The notes under the pieces are model-generated. The model was not told the origin of the DNA, ran no database searches, and saw only the letters and a program-made list of their open reading frames with translations. A stretch of 64,000 nucleotides of DNA from Lindgomyces ingoldianus. Taxonomy: Eukaryota > Ascomycota > Dothideomycetes > Pleosporales > Lindgomycetaceae. Location of the stretch: assembly GCF_010093535.1 (NCBI RefSeq), contig NW_022985169.1, positions 842,044 through 906,043 of the forward strand, in the 5' to 3' direction. The position numbers and the translations under genes are program-made. This document shows positions 1-12,124 of the stretch, in pieces; within the stretch, counting starts at the first letter, position 1; each line of letters begins with the position of its first letter.

Positions 1-426
1 ATAGTTTGGATGATAGGCGGATGTGCATGACAGGGCTCCGAACTATTGCAGGTATTTATGCTCCACGATCTGGCACGTGGTCGCCACGAGAAGATTCGAT
101 ATTGAGATTGATCCGGGGCATGCAGGGGGGTTGAAAGATGCAAAAGATGCGGTGAATGAGGGGCAATTGGCATGACGCAAGTGGGGTGATGAAATCTTAG
201 CGTGCCTTGTGATACGGATCGTGATTTCAGCAGCCCCAGAGGCGTAGAAGCCACCCACTCTGGTTGTTTCTTTTGCGGCTGTGTGCAGGTGCCTTAAAAA
301 AATGGCTCATTGCTAGAAATAGAGATGCCGGATTTGAGATGCATACACGTAGTGGAACACCACTAAAACCGCTACCCGTAAGAGGCCAGATCTATGTTAC
401 AAATTGCGAATAATCAAGAGACAACT
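1..426. other. 3' flank of the ABC transporter gene
   Basis: No coding potential is visible on either strand. The reading frames here are short and show no family signature. It lies downstream of the minus-strand ABC transporter and probably holds its 3' UTR. Confidence 0.5.
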
Positions 427-543
427 TGTGCCTACTGTGCCTACTGTGCCTACTGTGCCTACTGTGCCTACTGTGCCTACTGTGCCTACTGTGCCTACTG
501 TGCCTGCTGTACCTGCTGTACCTGCTGTGCTTGCTGTGCCTGC
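427..543. repeat. 9-bp minisatellite, 13 units, overlapping the transporter's stop codon
   Basis: Thirteen head-to-tail 9-bp units are visible. Eight are identical TGTGCCTAC units (427-498), followed by five variants: TGTGCCTGC, TGTACCTGC twice, TGTGCTTGC and TGTGCCTGC (499-543). The unit length is three codons, so the array keeps frame with the minus-strand ABC transporter. There the TGC-type units encode Gln-Ala/Val-Gln, while every TAC-type unit places an in-frame TAG. Confidence 0.95.
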
Positions 544-3500
544 TCACCTTGTCCGCTCTGCTCCCTGCTCTTCTTCCCAAACCACCGCTCGATGTAATAT
601 TTAAGACCTTTCTTCTTCCTTGAATAATCTTCCTCGCCCACATTATGTTTCTCTACGACTCTCAGGAAAACTTCATCAAAGGTGGATGGAGAAACGGAGT
701 AAAATTCTAACCCCAACTTGTTCTTATTCTCTTCGAGCAAGAGGAACAGGTTGCCAACAGTGACTTCATCTTTGGTGACTTCGTCTTTGCTGTCTGAGGG
801 CTTGGCTGTTCCATCGGCGGCGATATGGGATGGAATGTTGAAGCGAAGCTGTCCATGGTATGGCATACCCTCCAGTTGCGCGCCTGGGAGGTGCTCCTCG
901 ACCCACTGCTTAACAGTATTCATTTCATCCTGTGTGCTATGTGGTGCGGACTCGCAGATGAGTTGGATGTGAAAGCCATAGCCATGCTTCTCTCGCAGGT
1001 GCGCTGTGGTACCAACATCGAGTAAAGTCTTGGCCATAACACCGACGCGATTTGCAAGATGGTCTGCTTCCTCCATCGAGTGGGTCTGGCCAATGGTTAG
1101 TGGTGGCTCACTAGAAGAGAAGGCATAGGGTACGTACCGTGAGCAAAACACTCCGCCCGGTCTTAAATTGTGCCAGTGTCTTCCACATGGTTCTCTTCGC
1201 AAGCGGATCCATACCGCTGCTAGGCTCGTCCAACAAGACAAGCTCTGGATTTCCGATGAGAGCAATACCCAAACTAAGCTTTCTCTTGTTACCGCCTGAC
1301 AGCTTTGACCCCATGGTCTTTGCAAATTTCTCGAGCCCGACGGCTTTTACAATTTGCCGTGCATTGCGCTTAGCATCAGAGACACCTCTCACTCCAGCGT
1401 AGAATTCAAGATGTTCGAGAACCGTCATCTGGTCGACGGCATCGAATTGTGGACACACACCAAGCCGAGAGCGGGCAACGCGTCTATCCTTGCGGACATC
1501 AATATCTCCGAGGTGGATCTCACCTCCGCTTTGAGTAGGCTGGATTTCGCCACGGATCATGTTGATTGTAGTTGATTTGCCTGCACCATTGGGACCAACA
1601 ACTGCGAAAACCTCCCCTTTCTGAACACCGAATGTAAGATCGTCGACAGGAGTAATCTTCCCATAGCGGCGAGATTTGAAAGACCTCGTAAGGTGTTGAA
1701 CGCGAAGACCATCAGTGGCATGCGCAACCCGCTCAATCTCCTCGGAGACTTCCTTCTCTCTAGTGATCTGATCCTCCGCGTCCCGTGTTTTTGCTGCTCT
1801 CTTAAACCAATGTGTAGCCCAACCGTGATCTGCTATCATGAGGATCCCGAACATAACGAGAGATTGTCCTAGTAGATATAAGATAGGAGCGCCGTATAGA
1901 CTAAACTCCCCAGGATAGCTTGCCATGTGCGGAGGGCTGCCGCGACAGAGTGCGGAAAACATGTTCATGGCTACAATCAATGCTCTTGTCAGGTTTCCAA
2001 TTGGTGTTATTAGGTTGAAGGTGTAATTGAACAGCGCGAGGTCATCGTTGACTTTATGGGCCTGAACACGAGTCTGGATGTTCATTACTCCAGTGAAATA
2101 CATGAGGAGCATGAAGGCCTGGGATCCAGCAGCGATTGCAAACGCGGCTAGCTGAGACTTAGCGAATTTTGCAATCATGTATGACCATAAGAGAGCAGCC
2201 AATCCGTAGAGGAATAGGACCACAAAGAGGTACGAGATATTCCACCAGTTGTTCGCAGTCGAAGCTGCCAAAATGATTGTAATGATGACGCTCGTGATCA
2301 GTATGTTAAACCAGTCAAAAGCGGTGTAGGCCAGCCAAAGCGGGAGAGGACGCGCCCCGTTGTTGTACTCAAGCGCCCGAATCTTGCGAAGCCGTTCAAC
2401 TGTGGGATAAAGAGCGAAGAATGCAGGATAGCACGCCATAATTAAGCCGAAATAAAATATAAATTGGATCTGATTGGTCGCATCTTCCGGCCATGGGTAG
2501 TTGAAAGATCGGAAATTGGTTGAGATGGTCGTATTCGTAAGCAGCATGTCAACTGCGTTCTGCATAAATATAGACGAGTAAAGACCGAGGAAGCCAAGGT
2601 TGGAGTAAAAGCTGAAGATGGGCTCGTCGCCAAGGAAGAATCCACCAGGTGTAACCGTACTAAAGTTCGCCTTAATGTACGCATTAAAGTCATCTAGAGT
2701 ATCGACAAGTTTGATATAGTCGAACAGGGCTGTCTCAGAAGCGCTTGCATTGCCAAATTGAACAGGTAACATAGATTGAAAGAGAGTCAGGTTCACGTTT
2801 TGTAGGGCACTCGTTGGTCCAACGACGAGAAGCTTCAAATGTTAGAATGAGATATTTCAAAATGAGAAACAATAGATTGACTTACAGGCTTATAGTCCAT
2901 TTTCTGGGACAGTGTCTCGAGATCTGTTTCCTGAACCTGCTGATGAGGCTGACAACCCGGGTATTTCTTGTTGTGCAGGAGAACAGAGATACAGGCTGTC
3001 GCGATGATCGGGATAAGAAAGGCTGAAGCGTAAGGCAGATAATTTCTTTGAAGGATCGTTAAACGCTTCAAAAACAAAATGAAGGCCTGGTGCAGAAAGC
3101 TAATAGCTCTCCCAGTCATCAAGGCCTCTGCAGCCTGGTCACTAGGGGGCTCGGCAGTCTGCTTCTCTTGCTCCTGACGATGAGCCTGCACGGTAGCTGA
3201 GTCACCCGACGTTTGTGAGGCATCTGAAGGAAGTACTGCATCGGGGTCCTCAGCTAGTGTCATGAAGACTTCCTCGATAGTTGGACCTGTGACTTGGTAT
3301 TTCGTAATCTGGCGCCTTTCTAGCTCTTTGATGATTTCCATAGCGCGACGGGCGTCGGGCACGAGAATCACCTCTTGATCAAAGAAGCTCTCCTTAGCGT
3401 AGCCCGAAAACAACTCATCGAAATCAGGTAAGTCCCCATAGCCTGAACCACGTAATAGGTGGAACCGGTAGCCCTGGCCGAGCTTGCTCTTTATTTCAGA

Positions 3501-5591
3501 CACGGATCCTTCAGCTTTCAACGTCCCTTTTGACATTATAACCATGTGATCCGCAAGGAATTCGGCTTCGTCCAGGAAGTGCGTTGTTAAGACGAAGGTT
3601 CGGGTTCCCCGTTCGGCGAGAAGAATATCCCAAATCTTTCTTCTGCTCAATGGATCAAGTCCTCCCGAGACTTCATCGACACAGCAAACTTGGCTTCCTC
3701 CTGTCAGCATCATGATGAGCTGAAGCTTCCGTTGCTGGCCGCCCGAAAGAGTCTGTGCATAAGATTTAATCTTATGGGTTAGCCCACAGTCGTAGATAAG
3801 TTTGCTGAGTTCGGCGTCAGTGGTTGGGCTGAGCGTGTTGGACTTGATTCGATTGAAGATCCTGGCATGCTGTTCTACTGTCAGGAACTCCCACAAGACG
3901 TTCTTCTGCGGGCAAATTCCAATGCCTCCAGATCCAGAGACTGTGATAGAGCCCGTAGTTACATCCCCAAGACCTGCGATAGCGTTCAGGGTCGTTGACT
4001 TTCCACATCCATTTGCGCCAACCAAGACCATGATCTGGCCTTTCATTGGTGCCAAAGATAAATCCGTTACAGCATGAACAACTCTTTTCTTGAAGCCAAG
4101 CGCTGCTAAAAACCAGTTGGGATAGTACCGCTTAGTGAAGTTATTCAAAACTACAGGATGTGCGGTATCGGTATAGCTTATCTTCCTTCCCTGGGACGCT
4201 GTCCTATAGAACCACCGCTCAAGTAGGGCACCAAGGACCGGGTAGGCCAAGACTTGGATGAGCATGAAGAGCCAGAACACCAGTCCCGGCAGCCTCCAGG
4301 TCGCATCCGGTGCCGCTTTGAGTAGGTTCGGCACCATCTGCTTGTGCTCATGTCGAGACAAGAAGATCATGAAATACACGAAGGTCATTGGCGTGAAAAG
4401 GAGGCCCAGAATGGCGACGGCACCCGTCGAGATAGTCTTTGCTGATATTTGGGCGCCTATGCCAAGGACGATCGCCACAACCACAACCGAGATACCACTC
4501 AGTTGGGCCCTCTTGAAGAAGGCCGCCCCTAGGATTGAGAACGAATTCAACGAAATTCCGGTGAGTATATTGAAGATGACCAGGATGCCTGCGTTTGTCT
4601 TGGGAAAGAGGCCAGCTTTCATGATTATCGCCATGACGATCCACGAGGGGAAATAGACCTAGGGAGATGAAATTAGAGATATGGCAATAGAGGAACCATC
4701 AATACTTACAATCGTGAAAGCGACCCAGTGGCCCATGAGGCGGGCAAGTTGGGGTTGCCACCTTGCCACATTCGGCATCATCGATTCGAGAAGGTCCGCC
4801 ATGCCTTGTTCCCTCTCCCTCGCCATTACACCCACAAGCTGGTAGCAAAGCCCAATGAAGCCAATGTACCAAACGATCGCGATGTATTTTGTGTTAGCGT
4901 TCTGGATTGAGGTGACGACGGAGTCGTCCCATTGTTTCTGCGTCTTTGAGGTGAACGGATACTCCTTTACGGAAGGAAGGGGTTTGGCCCCGCTCGCAGA
5001 ACTGACGTTAGCGATGGCTGTATCGATGGCACGCTGAAGCGGCATTGGAAAGATTTCGGCGTCATTCTTATTGTTCTTGACGTTGATTTTGTAACCAAGA
5101 GCTCCATCTACGCGGAGAGTGTAGTTCCAGATGCCACCTTCGGTTGGAGACGAATAGAACTCTGCAGCTCCATAGCACTTCGTGACGCCGGACAAGGAGC
5201 TTTTACAGAGGGTGAGGAGATCGTCAGGGTTGCGCAAGATCTCCACCACCTGGCCGCGATTTCCCCTGGCTGATGCAGCGACGATATCGATGACTTTCTG
5301 GATCTCGCCTTGGCTTCCAGAGCTTCCATAATTGCACAGTGCTAGCGTCCTCCGATTGCCCATGGCCTCGGCGATTGCATCTGATAATGGTCTTACCACG
5401 CTAGGGGTTCCAATACCGTAAGTCTCGGTGGGCCAGTAGACGCGAATGATAAAGGCCATATAGATGGCTAGGATGATAGGGATGTTGAAAGCACGCCAGT
5501 ATGTCGAATATCTCCGCTTGCGGTTCAGGACCAGAAGCAGGTCCTTCCACGCAAGCGTTTTGATCTGGCGTAGCAACATTGAGGCAGCCAT
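495..5591 (-). CDS. ABCA-type full-length ABC transporter
   Basis: Full-size ABC transporter of subfamily A layout (TMD-NBD-TMD-NBD), a likely membrane lipid or amphiphile transporter; the substrate cannot be read from sequence. Four exons in phase 0: 5591-4710, 4658-2886, 2832-1138 and 1085-495, with introns of 51-53 nt, giving 1646 residues. TMD1 starts with a hydrophobic helix near residue 33. NBD1 has Walker A GANGCGKST (about 508-515), signature LSGGQ (about 598), an unusual Walker B ending VDEVSGG (about 620) and the H-loop in LTTHFLDEAE. NBD2 has Walker A GPNGAGKST (about 1298), signature LSGGN (about 1396), Walker B LLDEPSSG and an H-loop THSMEEAD that spans the last intron. The C-terminus is basic, then Gln/Ala-rich, and terminates inside a minisatellite. 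Function is by family; the gene structure is well supported. Confidence 0.93.
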
Positions 5592-6339
5592 AGTGAAGGT
5601 GTTTCAAGAGAAGCAAAATGCAACACTAGCACATAATAAAAGGTGTAGAGAACTCCAAGGAGCGTGCAAAAGAATTAAAGGAGTTCTACTCTGTCCTTCA
5701 TTTAGATTGATGCAAGAGGCAAACGGGAATGCGAATTACGACAATGGAGGCTGTGATATTGTTTGGGTGTGAGGTGATGAGGACGAAGCCTGATGTTCTG
5801 CCTTGCAGCCCCTCGTATCCTTTGCAAGGGGGGTCTTGGGGTGGCGCTCTGGGCAGGCCATGCAGGAAGACAGCCAGGCGAATGAAGCGAATGAACACGA
5901 GAACAGGTGAATAGAGGCGTTCAGCAATATCGCGTGACGAGATGCGAGCCACGAAGCTTGAAGGCGCGTGTGGGCTCATCTTTCTGGCCATGACGGCGCA
6001 GCAAAGAAGATGGCGACTGAAGGCTGAAAGTGTTGACAATCGACAATTCTGGAGCGTCCAGAGGGTGGATGCAAAAAATGGGGAGGAAAAGCCCCTAGAG
6101 AGGATGGTGGGTTTCGATGCTGGGCAGGGCTGAGATTGAGATCCCGAAAGGCCCAAGCTTCGCAAACTATTCCTATTTTAACAAGCGAGCAGCTCCCAAA
6201 CTCCGCACTCTCTTTTCTTGTTCACCGGATCTTGTGGTTGCGTTTAGCCAGCATCGCCTGCAGCTTGACGCGTCAGACAGCGGCTACGGTTGCACGTCTC
6301 AACGGCGCACTGAAACGTATCTGCCTCGTTCTGCAGACC
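5592..6339. promoter_or_regulatory. Divergent intergenic region between the ABC transporter and POP4
   Basis: This 748-bp stretch separates the start codons of two diverging genes, so it must hold both promoters. An open frame runs into POP4 from 6136, but its translation before 6340 shows no conserved features. No individual control site stood out. Confidence 0.5.
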
Positions 6340-7064
6340 ATGGCCACCAACCTGGCCCACGTGCTCCTACGCCGAGCCCACACTCCAGACACCGCCGAGC
6401 ACATCTTCAACGAACGAGTGGTCCAGAAACCCCTCCTCCTCCGCCCTTCCTCCCCTGAACCCTCCGCTCGCGCTCTCCGCCGCCGCACCCAGGCACAGCG
6501 CAATACGCGCGCCAAGAAGCGCAGCTCCCTTAAACCTCAGCCCCTCTCTGCCGCCCAGAAGAGACAACTGGGCCTCCTCGAGATCCCCAAAGAGCAGACT
6601 AAATATGACATCTATGCGCCGTTGCACAATCTGTGGTTGTCGTACATGAGAGAAATACTGGGCCTGGAGAGGAAGGCATGCGTGAGCGCTGCGTCTGCAG
6701 GCCAGATTCTCGCCAGCGCCGACATGCACGGCGCCATGCTCGAGGTCGTGAGGAGTAGATGCGTGAGCCGCGTGGGCATCAAAGGCATCGTCGTTCGCGA
6801 CACCAAGTTTGTGTTCGACATCATCACCAAAGGGAACGTCATAAAGTGTCAGTCCACATCTGTCTGACTTGAACACTCTTGCTGACTTGTTCAGCTGTAC
6901 CCAAAGAACACACCACATTTCGCTTTGAGATTCCTCTCCCGGCCGTTGAGACTGAACAAGAGCCAAAGCCCTTGGCCTTTGAAATCCTCGGGGAGCAGTT
7001 CCAGAACAGGGCGCCCGAGAGAGCGAACAAGAAGTGGAAGATGCACTTTCAGCCAGATATATAA
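6340..7064 (+). CDS. POP4: Ribonuclease P/MRP protein subunit POP4 (Rpp29)
   Basis: Protein subunit of nuclear RNase P and RNase MRP, which process pre-tRNA 5' ends and pre-rRNA. Two exons, 6340-6847 and 6895-7064, with a 47-nt intron (donor GTCAGT), give 225 residues. The C-terminal Rpp29/UPF0086 domain is recognisable from a W-L-Y-E-L helix (LHNLWLSYMREILGL) through the core RCVSRVGIKGIVVRDTK to FEILGEQFQNRA near the end. The N-terminal half is basic (RRRTQAQRNTRAKKR), typical of RNA-binding tails. I chose the ATG at 6340 because the in-frame extension upstream resembles no family member. Divergent from the ABC transporter. Confidence 0.9.
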
Positions 7065-7812
7065 GGCAGTACACACAAAGCCAACGCTCAGCAACGCCCA
7101 GCAACGTTGCTAGAATTGAAACATCTGATACCCATTGTGCTGGAAAAGGGTTTGCCCTTGTTATTCCTGAGGCTGAAGCAGTTTGCCCCGAATATAATTT
7201 TAGGGAAATAATCAGTGCCTCAGGTCTCAGCCTTGTCCCCCTCTGGAGCTCCAAAACACTCGCACCTGTCTCACCCAACTATACATGAAGACCTTGTACC
7301 AGGCATCTCCGAACGTGAGTGTTTCTGCCAGATAACCATCTTCACAGCATGCATCTATAGCGAGCTCGATAGTAGATGGGGCTCTGAGCAGAAAGGGGGG
7401 CGTTTTAGCGCGCCTTCTCAGCTCCTGTGTCAGCCAGTACAAACCATTATACGTTCGGATCCTGCTAACCGTATCCCATTCAACTTGAGAGCCTTTCAGC
7501 CCAGCCGTCTAATTTAACCCTGCTGAAACCTATTTCGACTCTATTTGCGTTTTGGGATTCGGAATTTCCTCACCAACTCCCTCCATGCCGTATTTCAAAG
7601 TAAATTGATAGAAATGCGTGGAGCTAGCACTAAGCTGAAATCAGCGAATTAGCAGATTATTCAGGCATCGCCCAACTGCAAGAAATGCGAGTCCATACTC
7701 TTTCAAGCAAGATTACTTGATAGACAGGAAGTGGAGTTTTTATTTCATACAGCCAGAGTAGAGTTATCATAAACTTCTGCGATACTTAAATTTTTCACCA
7801 TATCCACACCCA
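7065..7812. other. Convergent intergenic region
   Basis: Lies between the stops of POP4 (+) and the LRR-like gene (-). Reading frames here are short and unremarkable. It most likely holds two 3' UTRs. Confidence 0.5.
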
Positions 7813-9536
7813 TCAGTAATCTAGAATTCGTCCCTCACTCCAGGCTCCTTCTGTAGCTCTTACCCTCAATGGCTCACACTCTACTGCCCTGATCTTTCCA
7901 CCTACCCTCTCGAGCCGATACAAAAGCTTCTCTTTGCCTTCCCATCCTAGATACTCCAAGCTCTCCGGCACGCTCAGGAAGTCATTAAGTACATCTCCAG
8001 GTAGGTTCTCTGCTCGATCGTCCCAGAGGCGGAGGGCGCGGATTTGAGTGTGAGGTGGGAGAATAGAGATTATGGTTTTCTACGTGTATGTTGTCAGCTA
8101 AGCAAGTTTCACATGTGTCGGGGATGAAGGGAGCTTACCAAGTCGTCCACATTCATGGGGTCGGGTGTACACCATCCTCCATGACCATTCGAAATGGAAA
8201 TATGTCCCATCTCCAGGCTCACACCTAGTTCTTTAAGCTCCGCTAGCTCAGGCAACAGCTCTTTGACAGCTTTAGGCAGAAAGTTCAACTCCTTCTCTGC
8301 TGCTTTCTTGACCTTTGCGTCATCTCCAGCCGCATCCTCGCCCTTGTCACTACTATCAATCTCCCTAGGCCGCCAATCCGTACCACCCCGATGAAACTCC
8401 AAGCACTTCAACGTCCCCTTTCCCCTCTTAATCTCTTCGAATCGTGCGGCTCCCCACCCATCTAGCGCTAAATGTGCAATCGGCCTTGAAGCCTCCTCAT
8501 TGAACCACCCTCCCAGGCTTCGATTAGGAGACATCCCAGAGACGTACAGCTTCTTCAACTTTGGCAGCGCATGCGTCGGTAATTCTGCCTTCTTATCCCA
8601 GTCATCGTTGCCATACCCATCAATTGCATCCTTTAGCACCTCAATATTCTCATTCCTTGTAAGAAACCCAGCAAAAGCCTCAGCATTGAAATCGTACCCG
8701 CGGACAGAAAGTTCCCGCAGTGAAGGGAAGTTGTAGTCCCACGTGATATTCTGAATCTGGCAAGTGTCCAAATCACACCCCGGATACTCGAATTCCAGCA
8801 TCTCCAGACCCGGACTCGATTTCAACAGCGCCTCAACTGCATCTCCTTTGTCTCCATGCGCCGTCGTACAATCAATTCTTAGGACACGCAGGGCTGGGAA
8901 ATGGACCTGAGGCGGCGCCACCTGGTGGACTTCGTGCGTATAAAAGCCCAGTATCAACGTCTGCAACGTCCGTGCATGCTTCCATAGTGCGGTCCAGAAG
9001 GCGGGTGGGCGGGTGCCCTCGCTGCCCCACCAAGTTTGTTGGTCCCAGGCGAATTCTTCCAGTGAACCTCCAGCATTCTCGATGGCATCTAGGATCTGGG
9101 TGATGTGTGAACAGAGCTGAGACGTGCGGTCATCGGCAATTTCAGGGACATTCGAAGCACCAGGCTCTGGTTGCTCATCGCTGTTCTTCGACGCTAAAGA
9201 ACCGACGGATTTCCCATCCTCGTCCAATCTCTCAGCAGCTTGACTCTCCATTCCTGCGTCCTCGCCTCCATATTCATCCTCCTCCTCTCCTTCTTCTTCG
9301 CTGTCCGGTTCCTCCATCCTAAGATACAGCCTCCGAATCCTCCGATGCCATTCCGGCCTCGCCAGCACATGCTTCGCCAGCAATTCCACATGCTTAGGCT
9401 CCGCAATCGTGATATACAAGTCGCCTTCAGTAAAATCTTCTCCCGTGCTAGTGATCTTACTAGCTCTAGGTGCATCAAAATTTTTGGGGATTACCGCATT
9501 GTTTGAAATAATGAAGCCTTTTTGAAGTGAAGCCAT
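7813..9536 (-). CDS. Acidic leucine-rich-repeat-like hypothetical protein
   Basis: Two exons, 9536-8139 and 8079-7813, with a 59-nt intron (GTAAGC...TAG), give 554 residues. An ATG at 9536 is the first true start, since the open frame upstream begins with GTG. Near the N-terminus comes a Glu/Asp-rich stretch (SEEEGEEEDEYGGED). After it, several irregular leucine-rich segments such as FPALRVLRID, LEMLEFEYP and FPSLRELSVRGYDF match the LRR folds often seen in fungal F-box-type proteins. No F-box could be recognised. The second exon adds a Leu-rich tail ending RILDY. No enzyme motif is visible and the function is unknown. Confidence 0.8.
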
Positions 9537-9955
9537 TTGGCGCGTCAATCGTAATGGCACGATACTTCGTTGAGGTCCAGGGTTAGATATTCATTCATTT
9601 ATGTAGTGTGTGTGGTGACAATACTGATGGGGCTTCGTGCACACTGCTGCCTTGGGTGTGACGCGGTGAGCGGATCCAGCAAATGATGTGGTTGGGCAAG
9701 AAACCCGTTGTGCCAGTGACAGGAATGCACCTGTGGGGGCTAATCGTGCCTTTATTCTGATGGCACAGCGAGGGAATTGCATACTACTGAGAGTGTGAAG
9801 TGGTTAACGAAGGACGTACGTGATTCTGCACTTTCGGTGATGCCTGCTTTACTAATCGGGGCGCCCCACATAGCTATCACAGAACGTCTCGCAGTAGTGG
9901 CAATTCTGCATCTGAATGAAGTGGTCAAAGAACCTATCAAAATACATCCTTTCCA
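9537..9955. other. Intergenic region between two minus-strand genes
   Basis: About 420 bp that should include the promoter of the LRR-like gene and the 3' end of the mannosidase gene. No further coding signal is visible. Confidence 0.45.
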
Positions 9956-11723
9956 TCATCCAAGTATATAAGGTTCCGCGCCCTCACCAAAGAGAAGATG
10001 TGGTTTCCGCAGCGCCAGATCTAGAATCGTCTGTGCAAACACAGAATTCGCCCATGCGAACCAGCTGCCTGGACATCACTTCATTAGCAGCGTCACACGG
10101 TGTCTAGGAATCAGAAAGACCTACGAGTATAATCCCTCGCATAATCGACGCCGATGCTCTCATGAATGAGTCCGTTGCGACTGACATTTTTCACTAAGCC
10201 CAAACAATTCGTAATCTCGTCATCGCTTTCACTTGTCATAGCCTGCACCAACACGCTCATTGGCCATGCATGCAAAAGGCCAACATGTGGACCTCCAATG
10301 CCGTGGAATTCTACGCCGGTTAGGTAGTACGGGTTCCCATGCTTCTGGAGAATCATTGTTCGGGTGTTCTTGTAAACCTTATTGTCGCTGTTGACGAAAC
10401 CAAGGAGAGGAAGTGCGAGCAGAGACGGAAGGTTAGCGTCATCCATGAGGATCGAGGAGCCGTAGCCGTCGACTTCGAAAGCGAAGACATCGCCGTATTT
10501 CTTGTGGTGGATGACGCCGTGTTCCCAGATGCCTGCTTCTATCTCTTCTCCTTTGGCGCGGAGAGTGGTAGCGAGTTTCTTCTTGCCCGCCTTCTCGAGC
10601 ATGGCTGCAGAACGCTTGAGCTCGACGCTCATCATCGCGTTGGCAGGGATGAAATATCCGAGGATAGTGGCATCGTCGCTCGGGCGGAATGCGCTACGGA
10701 CGAGCCCAGTACCGCTATTGAGAGGGTTGCCGACCCCCCCAAGGTTCAATGTTTCAGTCCCAGTGTTCGTGCGGCGTTGGAAAGTGTACTCGTTGCGCTC
10801 ATACGAGCCAGTCTCGTTATCGAACGTGGGCCTGGACTGGGCTTTGAGGACCTTCATCAAAGTGTCCAAGGCCAGAAGCCAGCGAGGCGTCAAGAACTCG
10901 GTGGAACTGGTATGGTTATAGAACTGATTCGTCAAGGAGAGGAAGTGGGCCAGCGAGTCCAGCTCGTACTTGCACTCGAACACAAAAGACGGTTCAATCG
11001 CCGGATGCACCTCGTCACCGTCACCCTGGTATGTCGGCTGGAGACCACTCGGCGCAGGCGGCTGAAAGGCGTTGCAGTACGGGGACCCGATAACATACTC
11101 GGCTTGTGTGTTTATTGCGCCGAGGATTAGGTTGTGGATCTCCCTGTCCTTCTTCGCTAGGAGCTGGTACTGGGCAAGCTGGTTAGTCGAGTCTCGCAGC
11201 CACTCGGCGTTGATATCTCCGGTGACGATGAAGCTCTGGGGTCCCTTCCACGCATCGGCGTCCCAGTACTTTTTCGAGCCCTTTTTTCTCTTCTGCGTGC
11301 CGTCGACGTGCCATCGGACCGTTGTGTCGAGTGTGTTCGGGAATGCATTCTCAAAGATGCGCGCGAGGTCCTTGTCTACAATCTTCGCGTTCATGTCATC
11401 AATGACCTTCTCCACCAGCGGAGATTCGAAGGTACGGCAGTGCTTCGAGGGCCGCTGGAAGGGGAGCTCGAGAGGGCCGTCGCTATAGGGAGGGCTGGAC
11501 AATGCATCATTAGCCGACCGCGTCCATTATTGATGTTTATTTTGGAAGGCATTCCGTACTGCTGTCGCATAGCATAGAGCTTATAGTCTGGACACGCTGC
11601 CTTGTACTTGGTGGGGTCCAGCGGCACCTGCACCTCACCAACAGGGTCGACACCCGCAAAGACCCATGGGAGAAGCGCAGAGAAGCAGCACAGGCTAGTC
11701 AGCGGCTTCGATGTCGGCTTCAT
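9956..11723 (-). CDS. GH125 family protein (Mug157-like exo-alpha-1,6-mannosidase)
   Basis: Predicted metal-independent exo-alpha-1,6-mannosidase of family GH125 (S. pombe Mug157 group), acting in the secretory pathway or outside the cell. Three exons, 11723-11560, 11494-10125 and 10068-9956 (introns 65 and 56 nt), give 548 residues. The first exon encodes a signal peptide (hydrophobic LTSLCCFSALLPWVFAG). Family hallmarks are HPPYSDGPLELPFQRP formed across the first splice junction, GDINAEWLRDSTNQ, the Gly-rich LNLGGVGNPLNSGTG segment, VDGYGSSILMDDANLPSLL, and the closing HESIGVDYARDYTRSWFAWAN, which again spans a splice. The match across both junctions makes the model secure. The specificity is inferred from the family. 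Confidence 0.92.
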
Positions 11724-12124
11724 CGTGGAGGACGGGCGATGTTTCGTGGCAGCAAGGCCCACGCACGGCTAATAAGGTGGAGAGGAATGCAGGCACAATA
11801 TCGGCACGAGCAAGCATCAGCGAGGGAGAATTGCTATCATGACTTCATGATCCCCCCAATGGTCATGCGCATTGAAGGCGTTCCGAGTGCAGTTGAGATA
11901 GAAAACGGCCAGAAGCTGTCTGTGGTCGAGGGATTAGTGTCTCCTCTGGCTTGGCTTCGGCTTTCATCATGATCGACAGGTGGCTTTTACACCCTTGCTC
12001 GCAGACCCTTCCATCTCAGCCACGGGTATAAACACGTAAGAACGCGTCTGGCCGGTTCTTGCATTCTCGATCTAGGGATTCCCCATCAATAAATAGCACG
12101 CCTCGACTTTCGCGCACCAACCCT
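11724..12124. other. Intergenic region upstream of the GH125 gene
   Basis: A 401-bp gap between two minus-strand genes, expected to contain the GH125 promoter. I see no gene or repeat in it. Confidence 0.45.

Noticed and set aside
392..643. Ser-His-Arg repeat protein and Leu- or Cys-repeat proteins read from the minisatellite
   Set aside because: They are translations of the 9-bp repeat in other frames, without start context or flanking conserved sequence.
2442..4077. Short open frames antisense or out of frame within the ABC transporter
   Set aside because: They overlap strongly conserved nucleotide-binding domain codons and show no domain of their own.
6367..7278. A 303-residue minus-strand open frame over POP4
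   Set aside because: It is antisense to POP4 and has no family features.
10339..11130. A 263-residue plus-strand open frame inside the GH125 gene
   Set aside because: It is antisense to conserved GH125 sequence; its length reflects codon bias on the coding strand.
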